A stretch of 29,025 bases of DNA. Source: an uncultured Bacilli bacterium (GTDB lineage: Bacteria; Bacillota_I; Bacilli_A; RF39; UBA660). Both the position numbers and the translations under genes were made by a program. The stretch's first letter is position 1; each line of letters opens with the position of its first letter. The DNA lies in contig CAKPLP010000013.1 of the NCBI GenBank assembly GCA_934167695.1, positions 1 to 29,025 of the forward strand, given 5' to 3'. Positions 1-7,794 of this stretch are shown here, one piece after another. The notes beneath the pieces are model-generated. The model was not told the DNA's origin. It did no database searches and saw only the letters and a program-made list of their open reading frames with translations.

Positions 1-56
1 CTATATTCCGTAGTATTTATAATAAATTGTAAATGAATAGAAATATAAAACTTAGG

Positions 57-73
57 TCCTGTCTTCCCGACCA
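57..73 (+). repeat. 3' end of tRNA-Pro without the rest of the gene; probable att site
   Basis: The 17 bases TCCTGTCTTCCCGACCA match, from memory, the 3' end of Bacillus-type tRNA-Pro: one T-stem strand, the acceptor-stem strand CTTCCCG and the encoded ACCA. Bases 49-56 do not form a T-loop (no GGTTCGA) and nothing further left resembles an anticodon arm, so this is not a working tRNA. Integrases that target tRNA genes commonly leave such a 3'-end duplication at the far side of the inserted element. I infer that bases 1-56 are the end of an integrated element and that the original tRNA downstream DNA begins after 73. Confidence 0.65.
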
Positions 74-83
74 TTTAAAAATC

Positions 84-104
84 AATCTGAATAATTCAGA
101 TTTT
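84..104 (+). terminator. Hairpin terminator following the tRNA-Pro remnant
   Basis: AATCTGAAT and ATTCAGATT form a 9-bp inverted repeat around a single central base, effectively a 7-bp stem with a 5-nt loop, followed by a short T run. It sits 10 bases after the tRNA 3' end, where the terminator of a tRNA gene would be expected. Confidence 0.5.
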
Positions 105-110
105 AATATT

Positions 111-146
111 AAAAAATGTCATTTATTTATAAATGACATTTTTTTG
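111..146. terminator. Strong, probably bidirectional intrinsic terminator
   Basis: AAATGTCATTTA and TAAATGACATTT form a stem of 12 or more bp around a 4-nt loop, flanked by an A run on the left and a T run on the right, so it can end transcription from either side. It lies just beyond the stop codon of the minus-strand restriction endonuclease gene. Confidence 0.8.
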
Positions 147-167
147 TATAAAAATAATGAGTAAAAA

Positions 168-923
168 TTATTTTGAAGAATGTAAATTATATAAATATAA
201 AAGATCACATTCTTTGATAGCAAATGTTGTCCCATGGTCATGAATTTGTCCTTTTCTTTTACCACTACGAAATACACCAATTTCAATTTTTATCATAATT
301 TTTCCCTGTTCAACCAAATTTATAAACATATCAAAACTCTTTAAACTATATAATTTCATTTCGGTATAATGAAAATATTCAACTCCATTAATAAATCTCC
401 TACTTGCCTTAATGAATGCTAGTAACCTCAATTTTCTATACAATTTTTCCTCTAATGTATCAAAATCCCAATATACAAAATCCTCAATCAAATTACCAAA
501 ATGGTCAAATACACATAAAAATATTTTTTGTTTATATTTATCAATTCTAAGCTTAAAAGCAAAACCACTTCTAACATAGGTAATTCTATTAGATGAAACT
601 GTAAAATTTAAAACTTTATACTTTTTAGAAAAAGAATCTAAATATCCATACTCATCTCTTAATCTTTCAATTTCATGAAAGTACTTTCCATCAGGTCTAG
701 CATTAAAAAGCGAAGTTTCATATAAACTAGATAATCTCTTTGTTTTAATTTCAATTCCATTGTAGTCCGGAATCTCAAAATTTTCTTCCTCCTTTCCTAA
801 TAAATATTCAAAAGTCCTGCCAACACCGCCACTTCCTTTTCTCACACTTTTAACCCAACCCATTTTTTTAATTTTAAAAAATTCTTCCTTTAAATCATTA
901 GTTTGATCTAAAATAAAAATCAC
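168..923 (-). CDS. MvaI/BcnI-family type II restriction endonuclease
   Basis: Probable DNA endonuclease of the MvaI/BcnI type, which cut CC-N-GG-like sites as monomers. The N-terminal part carries the family pattern GSGGVGRTFEYLLG (residues 30-43) followed by D53-x4-E58-x-K60 in PDYNGIEIK, a PD-(D/E)xK catalytic centre. About 250 residues is normal for the family. The start is uncertain: the GTG that opens the frame at 921-923 overlaps the last base of a perfect AGGAGG (923-928 on this strand), so it cannot be initiated from that site. The codon at ideal spacing is ATT at 912-914, and the first in-frame ATG is residue 21 with no ribosome site. No cognate methyltransferase is visible nearby. 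It is divergent from the HerA-like gene and next to a tRNA-Pro integration scar. The family call is firm; cutting specificity and activity are unknown. Confidence 0.82.
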   Translation of the reverse strand: MIFILDQTNDLKEEFFKIKKMGWVKSVRKGSGGVGRTFEYLLGKEEENFEIPDYNGIEIKTKRLSSLYETSLFNARPDGKYFHEIERLRDEYGYLDSFSKKYKVLNFTVSSNRITYVRSGFAFKLRIDKYKQKIFLCVFDHFGNLIEDFVYWDFDTLEEKLYRKLRLLAFIKASRRFINGVEYFHYTEMKLYSLKSFDMFINLVEQGKIMIKIEIGVFRSGKRKGQIHDHGTTFAIKECDLLYLYNLHSSK

Positions 924-1009
924 CTCCTATAATTAACATTCGACAAAAGTTAATAAATTGGTAATATATTTTAAAAAAAATAAAAAAACTTTTAAGAAAG
1001 AATGAATCA

Positions 1010-1018
1010 TGTTATAAT
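1010..1018 (+). promoter_or_regulatory. Extended -10 promoter for the HerA-like gene
   Basis: TGT followed by TATAAT (1013-1018) is a TGn extended -10 element, 26 bp before the ATG. The -35 region 17 bp upstream (990-995, TTTTAA) is weak, as usual when the TGn is present. Confidence 0.65.
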
Positions 1019-1043
1019 CAATATAGAATAAGAGGGTGTTAAA

Positions 1044-2987
1044 ATGATAGGAAAAATTAGCGAGATAATAGACAATAAAGTTATTGTTTCTTTATCAATA
1101 GATATAACAAATCAACCAAATATCGTAGGACTTCATTTAGTTTTTGAAGAGTCAACAAAAAAAATAGTTGCAGAGATAGAAGAAATAAGTAAAACCCAAC
1201 TAACGGCCAATATAGTAGGAGAATTTACTGGAAACACATTTACTCCGGGATCAGCAATCAAACCATCATTTAAAAGCGATGTTAGAATAATTAATGCACA
1301 AGAGTTAGAAATTTTACTAGGAAAACAACAAGTAACTGCAAATGACTTTCATTTAGGAGTAAGTAATGTTTACGAAAACTATCATATAAATGTAAATATA
1401 AATGGTTTTTTCAGCAACCACTTTTCAATATTGGGTAATAGTGGTTCCGGAAAAAGTTTTACAGTAGCAGGATTATTTCAAAGATTATTTACAAGAACAC
1501 CAAACCCACCAATAGGGGCAAATATCTTTTTATTTGATGCCTATGGAGAATATACAAAAGCCTTCACAAACTTACATCAAATAAATCCACAATTAAATTA
1601 CAAAGTATATACAACAAACACAAAAAAAGATGAAAACAAATTAATAAGAATACCATTATGGTTATTAGATGTCGATGACATAGCTCTTTTGCTTAACGCT
1701 ACAACCCCAAATCAATTACCAATAATAGAAAAAACATTAAAATTAGTACCAATTCTAATTGGAAATACACCAGAGGTAATTAAACATAAAAATGATATAA
1801 TAGCAAGAGCATTGCAAGATATCCTTTTGAGTGGTAATGAATCCACAAAAATAAGGGATCAAATAACAGCTGTTTTAACAAAATTTAATACCGAGGAACT
1901 TAACTTAAAAAGTCAAATTGTTCAACCCGGATACACCAGAACTCTATCTCAATGCCTATTTATTGATAAAACTGGAAAAATGCAAGAAATGGAACTAGTT
2001 GTTAATTTTATTAGCAGTTTTATAGATGATTCATTAACCTTAGAAACACCAAGAACTGCAGAATTTTACACACTAAAAGACTTAGAAGAAGCAATGGAAT
2101 TCGCCCTAATAAGTGAAGGAGTTTTAAAAAATAATAAAATATATGATATTGCCAATGTACTTTTAGTAAGATTACATACATTAGTAAGCAGTAGTTCCAG
2201 CGAATATTTTTCATATCCAAAATATATTAATAGAGAAAATTATATTTCAGAACTATTAACAAATGAAAACAATGAAAAATGTCAAATAGTAAACTTTAAT
2301 ATTAATTACATCGATGATAGACTTGCCAAAGTAATAACAAAAATAATTTCAAGAATGCTATTTAAACAAGCCGTAAACAACCCAATCCGTGGTAGCATAC
2401 CATTTCATATAATAATAGAAGAAGCACATCGATATGTTCAAAAGGATACCGATAGTGAATTATTAGGTTATAATATCTTTGAACGAATTACAAAAGAAGG
2501 ACGTAAATATGGTATTATTTTAGGACTTATAACACAAAGACCTTCAGAATTATCAGACACAGTTATTTCACAATGTTCAAACTTCATAGTATTACGTATG
2601 TCACATCCTAAAGATTTAAATTATATTAAAACAATGTTACCAAACATATCATCAGAAATAATAGAGAAAATGAAAAATCTAAAATCAGGAAACTGTATTG
2701 CCTTCGGAGTAGCATTTAAAATCCCAATACAAGCATATATTGAGATGCCAAATCCAGAACCACTAAGTAATAATGTTGACATGGCAAGAGTATGGCATAA
2801 CCAAACAAACCTAGCAAATATGCATAATGAAGTCCCAGATGTCCCAAAAAATAATCAAATGACATATTCAAACCAACCAATACAAAGTAATCAAAATAAA
2901 TTTTTCTCTGTGCCACCAATGCCAGCGCAGACCACACCTCTAACAAGTCCAGTTCAAGAACCAAATATTATCATAAATAATCAATAA
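1044..2987 (+). CDS. HerA-like ATP-binding protein (DUF87 / FtsK-HerA ATPase)
   Basis: Probable hexameric DNA-translocating or helicase ATPase of the HerA group. Residues 1-90 form a beta-rich HAS-barrel-like domain. The ATPase core has Walker A GNSGSGKS (131-138), the family motif FDAYGEY near 164, a Walker B IIIEEAH near 455, and a following stretch with EGRKYG and TQRPSEL that is typical of HerA sensor and arginine-finger regions. The last 80 or so residues are a low-complexity tail rich in Asn, Gln and Pro. Start is supported by AGAGGGTG seven bases upstream. Archaeal HerA works with the nuclease NurA in end resection, but no NurA, SIR2 or other partner is adjacent here; the divergent neighbour is a restriction enzyme. 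Partner and role are therefore open. Confidence 0.85.
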   Translation: MIGKISEIIDNKVIVSLSIDITNQPNIVGLHLVFEESTKKIVAEIEEISKTQLTANIVGEFTGNTFTPGSAIKPSFKSDVRIINAQELEILLGKQQVTANDFHLGVSNVYENYHINVNINGFFSNHFSILGNSGSGKSFTVAGLFQRLFTRTPNPPIGANIFLFDAYGEYTKAFTNLHQINPQLNYKVYTTNTKKDENKLIRIPLWLLDVDDIALLLNATTPNQLPIIEKTLKLVPILIGNTPEVIKHKNDIIARALQDILLSGNESTKIRDQITAVLTKFNTEELNLKSQIVQPGYTRTLSQCLFIDKTGKMQEMELVVNFISSFIDDSLTLETPRTAEFYTLKDLEEAMEFALISEGVLKNNKIYDIANVLLVRLHTLVSSSSSEYFSYPKYINRENYISELLTNENNEKCQIVNFNINYIDDRLAKVITKIISRMLFKQAVNNPIRGSIPFHIIIEEAHRYVQKDTDSELLGYNIFERITKEGRKYGIILGLITQRPSELSDTVISQCSNFIVLRMSHPKDLNYIKTMLPNISSEIIEKMKNLKSGNCIAFGVAFKIPIQAYIEMPNPEPLSNNVDMARVWHNQTNLANMHNEVPDVPKNNQMTYSNQPIQSNQNKFFSVPPMPAQTTPLTSPVQEPNIIINNQ

Positions 2988-3016
2988 ACTCAAAATATAT
3001 ATCAAACTTTATAATA

Positions 3017-3046
3017 AGGACAAATTAATTATGATTTGTCTTTTTT
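3017..3046 (+). terminator. Intrinsic terminator after the HerA-like gene
   Basis: GACAAAT (3019-3025) pairs with ATTTGTC (3034-3040) around an 8-nt loop, followed directly by six T. Confidence 0.8.
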
Positions 3047-3114
3047 ATTATATCGCCTCAAAAAAGTAGCCTAAATTATTAAAATAATGTAAAATATAAC
3101 TGTAAGGAGTAATT

Positions 3115-3813
3115 ATGAAAAATAGCACAAAGAAAAGTAAATATATAAAGTTTTTAAAAATTATACTATTTATAATTATAGTAGTAGCATCATTAAATGT
3201 CATTTATAGAAAATATGAAGAAAAAACTTTAAAAAAAGAAATAGAAGCAGTCATCACAAAAGATTTTTCTAAAGACCAACTAAATACATCAATTAAAACT
3301 AACTTAAACTATGCAAAGGTGGAAAAAGAAATAAAAAATTACCTAACAGACTATTCTACTAATACAAAAAAAATATTAACATTAATAAATGATGATAAAC
3401 TAAAAACAATTCTGTCAAGTTCCAACTACAGTAGTGATGGTCCTAACTTTTTAAGTACAACTTCATATTTAACTGAATTAAAACAAAATATTAATAATGA
3501 AATAACTTCGTTGGAAGAACTAACACAAACGAAAACAATAATGTCTTATATTAAAAGAGATAACTTAAATAAATATTATGAAAAACTATATAAACAGCTT
3601 CTAACAAAACAATATTATAAGGATACTATTCAAATTAATTATAGTAAAATAAAAAATTCTACTGATAATATTATTTTGTTAATAGATCAAGAACAACAAG
3701 TTATTAACTTCTTAACAAACTGCAAAACATGGATAATTAAAGATGGAAAATTAATATTTAATAAAGAGGATGATTTAATAACATATAATAGCCTAATAAA
3801 AGAAATAAAATAG
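3115..3813 (+). CDS. Unknown protein with N-terminal membrane anchor
   Basis: I do not recognise this family. A basic N-terminus (KNSTKKSKYIKF) is followed by one hydrophobic segment (about residues 13-35) that would anchor it in the membrane with the rest outside. Residues 36-232 are rich in Lys, Asn, Leu and Ile, contain no cysteine in the first half, and look mostly helical with possible coiled-coil stretches. AAGGAG lies 8 bases before the ATG. The gene ends 12 bp before the flavoprotein gene, so it is probably the first gene of that run; a TAAAAT at 3090-3095 is a candidate -10. A cell-surface or envelope role is inferred only from topology and neighbours. Confidence 0.75.
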   Translation: MKNSTKKSKYIKFLKIILFIIIVVASLNVIYRKYEEKTLKKEIEAVITKDFSKDQLNTSIKTNLNYAKVEKEIKNYLTDYSTNTKKILTLINDDKLKTILSSSNYSSDGPNFLSTTSYLTELKQNINNEITSLEELTQTKTIMSYIKRDNLNKYYEKLYKQLLTKQYYKDTIQINYSKIKNSTDNIILLIDQEQQVINFLTNCKTWIIKDGKLIFNKEDDLITYNSLIKEIK

Positions 3814-3825
3814 GAGTGAAGTAAT

Positions 3826-5379
3826 ATGAAAAAAATAGTTATAATTGGAGCAGGACCAGCAGGTTTGACATGTGCATATAAGCTATTAAAGGAAAATAGT
3901 AATAATGAAATAATAATTTTAGAGTCAAACAAAAAAGTTGGAGGTATTTCTAAAACTATAAATTATCAAGGAAATAGAATGGATCTAGGCGGACATCGAT
4001 TCTTTTCAAAGAATAAAGAAGTTAATGATATTTGGCAAGAAATATTACCTGTGCAAGGAAAAGCCAGTTATGACGATAAAATATTAAAAATAGATAAACC
4101 TCTAAAAAAAGGAGGACCAGATCCAGAAATAGAAGATAAAACATTACTTGTAAGAAATAGAGTATCAAGAATATATTATAAAAGAAAATTCTTTGATTAC
4201 CCCATAAAAATGAATTTTGAAACAATAAAAAAACTTGGATTTTTAACAACTATAGAAAGTGGATTTAGTTATTTAAAAAGTATCTTTTTCAAAAAGAAAG
4301 AAACTAATCTAGAGAATTTTTATATCAATAGATTTGGTTATAAATTGTATAACATTTTCTTTGAAAAATATACAGAAAAACTATGGGGAAGAAGTCCAAA
4401 AAATATTTCTGCTGATTGGGGAAGCCAAAGAGTAAAAGGTCTTTCTATATTAGAAATTATAAAAGATTCATTAAAAAAAGTTTTTCATATTAAAGAGAAA
4501 AATGTTGAAACTTCTCTGATTGAGAGCTTCTATTATCCAAAATATGGTCCGGGACAAATGTGGGAAGAAATGGCCACATCAATTAAAAAAATGGGTGGAA
4601 AAATAATTACTGATGCCAAAGTCAAAAAAATTAATAAAAAGAACAATAAAATAATAAATGTTACATATATCAAAAACGATAAAGAGATAATACTTAATGG
4701 TGATATATTTATCTCTTCAATGCCAATAAAAAATCTTATAGAAATTACCAATAATATTCCAAAAAAAATAACTTCAATAGCCACAAACTTACCATATAGG
4801 GATTTTATGACTTTAGGATTAGTGGTAAAAAAGTTAAATTTACAAAACGAAACATCATACAAGACAGTGTCAAATATTATTCCAGATTGCTGGATTTACA
4901 TTCAAGATTCTGATATTAAAATGGGAAGAATCCAAGTTTTTAATAATTGGTCACCATATTTAGTTGAAGATTTACAAAATACAATCTCCTTAGGATTAGA
5001 ATATTTCTGTGATGAAGGTGATAGTTTATGGACTATGTCAGATGAAAAATTTAAAGACTTTGCCATTTCAGAACTAATAAAAATGAATATTATTGAAGAA
5101 AATGATGTAATAACATACCATGTAGAACGTGTAAAAAAGGCTTATCCAGCATATTTTGATTCTTATGCTGAAATAGATAAAGTAGTAGATTATTTAAATA
5201 CTATTAGTAATTTATACTGCATAGGCAGAAATGGTCAACATCGTTATAATAATATGGATCACTCTATGCTAACAGGTATAGAATGTGCAAGAAATATAAT
5301 AAATTCAGTAAAAAATAAAGCTAATATTTGGAATGTTAACACTGAAAAAAAATATTTGGAGGAAAAAAATAATGACTAA
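3826..5379 (+). CDS. FAD-dependent oxidoreductase, UDP-galactopyranose mutase/HemY-like
   Basis: Flavoprotein with the dinucleotide-binding motif GAGPAGL (residues 8-14), then a glycine-rich MDLGGHRFF segment and, near the C-terminus (about 467-484), GRNGQHRYNNMDHSMLTG, which resembles the FAD-contacting end of UDP-galactopyranose mutases and related amine-oxidase-fold enzymes (COG1232). At 517 residues it is longer than classical mutases (about 370-390), so it belongs to the wider family and the substrate is not certain. AGGAGTG precedes the ATG. It overlaps the start of the GT-C-like gene by 8 bp, which suggests work on a sugar or lipid-linked substrate for surface glycan. Protoporphyrinogen oxidase or desaturase activity is a less likely alternative because no haem or carotenoid genes are near. 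Confidence 0.75.
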   Translation: MKKIVIIGAGPAGLTCAYKLLKENSNNEIIILESNKKVGGISKTINYQGNRMDLGGHRFFSKNKEVNDIWQEILPVQGKASYDDKILKIDKPLKKGGPDPEIEDKTLLVRNRVSRIYYKRKFFDYPIKMNFETIKKLGFLTTIESGFSYLKSIFFKKKETNLENFYINRFGYKLYNIFFEKYTEKLWGRSPKNISADWGSQRVKGLSILEIIKDSLKKVFHIKEKNVETSLIESFYYPKYGPGQMWEEMATSIKKMGGKIITDAKVKKINKKNNKIINVTYIKNDKEIILNGDIFISSMPIKNLIEITNNIPKKITSIATNLPYRDFMTLGLVVKKLNLQNETSYKTVSNIIPDCWIYIQDSDIKMGRIQVFNNWSPYLVEDLQNTISLGLEYFCDEGDSLWTMSDEKFKDFAISELIKMNIIEENDVITYHVERVKKAYPAYFDSYAEIDKVVDYLNTISNLYCIGRNGQHRYNNMDHSMLTGIECARNIINSVKNKANIWNVNTEKKYLEEKNND

Positions 5380-6904
5380 TAAAAGTAAAGATAAAAATAG
5401 TATAATTAACAAATTAAAAAATTACCATCCTCCAAAATCATTAACTTTTTTATATTTATTTATACCATTATTTAATGCATTAAGATTAGCACTTACTCTA
5501 GATAACGACTTTTGGTTTTTGACGAATACTGGTAAATATATAATAAATAATGGTTTCCCAACTATTGAGCCATTTACTATTCATAAAAACTTTGATTTTA
5601 TAATCCAACAATGGTTAACAGATGTAATATTTTATTATATTCATCAATATTTAGGAGAATGGGGAATAGTTTTTTTAACTATGATTCTATTTATAATAAT
5701 TTTATTTATTACCTATAAATTATGCTTATTAGTAAGTGAAAATAGATTTAATTTATCAATAATATTAACGGTCATAATTGGAACACTTCTTTCTATGATT
5801 TATGTCAGAAGTAGACCACAAATGTTTGATTATATAATTCTTTTACTACTTTTATATCAGTTAGAATTATATATTAGAAAAAAGGATAAAAAATACTTAT
5901 ATCCCTTACCATTACTATCACTTTTATTAATAAATTTGCATTCTTCAAGTTGGTTAATGTTATTTGCATTTATACTACCATACTTAATAAATTCCTACAA
6001 ATTTACATTTTTATGTTTTGAAAGTGAAGGATATCCAAGAAAGCCCTTATTTATAACAGTATTTTTAATGATTGCTGTCGCTTTTATAAACCCATATGGA
6101 ATTAAGGCCATGACCTATATATTTACATCTTATGGAAATAGTTATATTAATAGCCTCGTAAGTGAAATGAAATCACCATTAATAAATACTAGTAGCGGTT
6201 TATTAGTATATTTAATAATATTTTTAGTATATTTTTGTTATATAATATCTAAAAAAGAAAAAATAAAAATACGTTATTTTTTACTACTTTTAGGAACAAC
6301 TTTTTTAAGTTTACAATCAATTAAAGGATTTAGTTTTTTTATAATAGGTGCCATTTTCTCATTAGGAGATCATTTTAAAGAAAACTTTCAAGTATATAAG
6401 GAAAAATATTATTATTCAAAACAATTTAAAATAAAATACATACTCATATTACTAATAATGACAGCAGGTTTAGTAATAAATATAAAAAGTGAAAATCACG
6501 ATTTTTATAATACTAATATATCAAAAACTATAAAATATTTAGAAAAAGTTGAAAAAATTGATAAAAAAAATAGTAAAATATATACATCATATGATAATGG
6601 TTCATTTGCAGAGTATAAGGGATTAAAAGTATATTTAGATCCAAGAGCAGAAGTTTTTGTTAAAAAAAATAATCATAAAGAAGACATTATTAAAGAGTAC
6701 TATAAATTACAAATGGGTCAAATAGATATAACAAAATTTTTACAAAAATATCAATTTGACTATTTAATTATCAATACAAATGATTATATGTATAAATACT
6801 ATTTAGATACCACTAAAAATGAATTATATGAAAAAATATATACTGAAAGTGAAAAAGGGGAAAAACATTACTTATATAAGAAAGTTGCAAAAAATGATAA
6901 TTAA
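5372..6904 (+). CDS. GT-C-like polytopic membrane protein (putative glycosyltransferase)
   Basis: Membrane protein with about ten hydrophobic segments and a C-terminal soluble domain of about 120 residues. After the first membrane segment it has LDNDFW (D44 and D46) followed by a stretch ending QQWLTDVIFYY, the pattern of GT-C type polyprenyl-phosphate-sugar transferases, which keep acidic catalytic residues in the first outer loop. The frame stays open 39 bp further up, but GGAGG at 5358-5362 points to the ATG at 5372 (MTNKSKDK), giving 510 residues. That ATG lies inside the end of the flavoprotein gene, so the two are translationally coupled. The sugar and acceptor cannot be told from the sequence. 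Confidence 0.7.
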   Translation: MTNKSKDKNSIINKLKNYHPPKSLTFLYLFIPLFNALRLALTLDNDFWFLTNTGKYIINNGFPTIEPFTIHKNFDFIIQQWLTDVIFYYIHQYLGEWGIVFLTMILFIIILFITYKLCLLVSENRFNLSIILTVIIGTLLSMIYVRSRPQMFDYIILLLLLYQLELYIRKKDKKYLYPLPLLSLLLINLHSSSWLMLFAFILPYLINSYKFTFLCFESEGYPRKPLFITVFLMIAVAFINPYGIKAMTYIFTSYGNSYINSLVSEMKSPLINTSSGLLVYLIIFLVYFCYIISKKEKIKIRYFLLLLGTTFLSLQSIKGFSFFIIGAIFSLGDHFKENFQVYKEKYYYSKQFKIKYILILLIMTAGLVINIKSENHDFYNTNISKTIKYLEKVEKIDKKNSKIYTSYDNGSFAEYKGLKVYLDPRAEVFVKKNNHKEDIIKEYYKLQMGQIDITKFLQKYQFDYLIINTNDYMYKYYLDTTKNELYEKIYTESEKGEKHYLYKKVAKNDN

Positions 6905-7784
6905 TGCCAGTGAAAGAACTGATATATGTGCCTTTTATAGTGAATGGTTTATAAATAGAATAAAAGAAGGATATTTAGATGTTAGAAATCCATTCTATAA
7001 AAATTTAGTAAGTAGAATTATACTAGATCCAAAAAATATTGACTTAATAGTTTTCTGTACTAAAAATCCCATCCCAATGTTAAAATATTTATCCTACTTA
7101 AAAAATTATAATCTTTTATTTCAAATAACTATAACTCCATATTTAAAAGAGATTGAAAATAAGGTACCAAATAAAAAAAGAATAATAGAAAGCATCAAAT
7201 ATTTATCAAAAGAATTAGGAAAAGAAAGAATATTTTTAAGATATGATCCTATATTTATAAATAAAAAATATAATTTAGAATATCACACAAAAATGTTTGA
7301 TAAAATATTAAATATATTGGATGGTTATATTGATAGAGTAATTATAAGTTTTATAGATTTTAAAAAAAATACAACGTATAATAAAAAAATATTAAATACA
7401 AATGAGTTAAATATCGATGAAATAAAACAAGTTGCCGTTAAATTTTCCAAAATAGCTCAAAAATACAACATAAAAATTCAAACCTGTGCAGAAAAATACG
7501 ATTTACTAGAATATGGTTTTATCAATGAAGGGTGTTTGTCACCTTCAACATATTTTAAATTAACAGGCAAAACAAATATTAAAAAAAGTAAAAATAGAAA
7601 ATATTGCAAATGTATTGAAACTGTTGACATAGGTGTATATAATACATGTCTTCATTTTTGTAAATATTGCTATGCTAATTATGATGAAAAACAAGTATTA
7701 ACAAATATAAAGAAACATAACAAAAAATCATCATTACTAGTAGGAAATTTAGAAAAAAATGATATACTTAAAATAAGGAATTAA
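6894..7784 (+). CDS. DUF1848 protein with C-terminal radical-SAM-like cysteine cluster
   Basis: Matches the DUF1848 family pattern: an N-terminal INASERTDICAFY (the frame's MIINASERTD start), a TIM-barrel-like body with FLRYDP, and a C-terminal cysteine cluster. With the start at 6894, C252, C256 and C259 form CLHFCKYC, the exact CX3CX2C spacing with an aromatic before the last Cys that binds the 4Fe-4S cluster in radical SAM enzymes, followed by YANY. A further CKC pair lies just before it. As I recall, the family's Pfam description notes this similarity; having it at the C-terminus instead of the N-terminus suggests a permuted fold. The frame is open further upstream, but ATG 6894 overlaps the previous stop by 11 bp and matches the family start. 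Substrate unknown. Confidence 0.85.
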   Translation: MIINASERTDICAFYSEWFINRIKEGYLDVRNPFYKNLVSRIILDPKNIDLIVFCTKNPIPMLKYLSYLKNYNLLFQITITPYLKEIENKVPNKKRIIESIKYLSKELGKERIFLRYDPIFINKKYNLEYHTKMFDKILNILDGYIDRVIISFIDFKKNTTYNKKILNTNELNIDEIKQVAVKFSKIAQKYNIKIQTCAEKYDLLEYGFINEGCLSPSTYFKLTGKTNIKKSKNRKYCKCIETVDIGVYNTCLHFCKYCYANYDEKQVLTNIKKHNKKSSLLVGNLEKNDILKIRN

Positions 7785-7794
7785 AGGTGAGGGT

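Noticed and set aside
1..76. Complete tRNA-Pro gene
   Set aside because: Only the last 17 bases fit; the T-loop and everything upstream lack tRNA features, although the first few bases of a full gene would lie just outside the window.
2716..2964. Minus-strand open frame within the 3' part of the HerA-like gene
   Set aside because: Low-complexity product mirrored from the Asn/Gln/Pro-rich tail on the other strand; no start signals.
4533..4862. Minus-strand open frame opposite the flavoprotein gene
   Set aside because: Hydrophobic nonsense typical of the complement of AT-rich coding DNA; no ribosome site.
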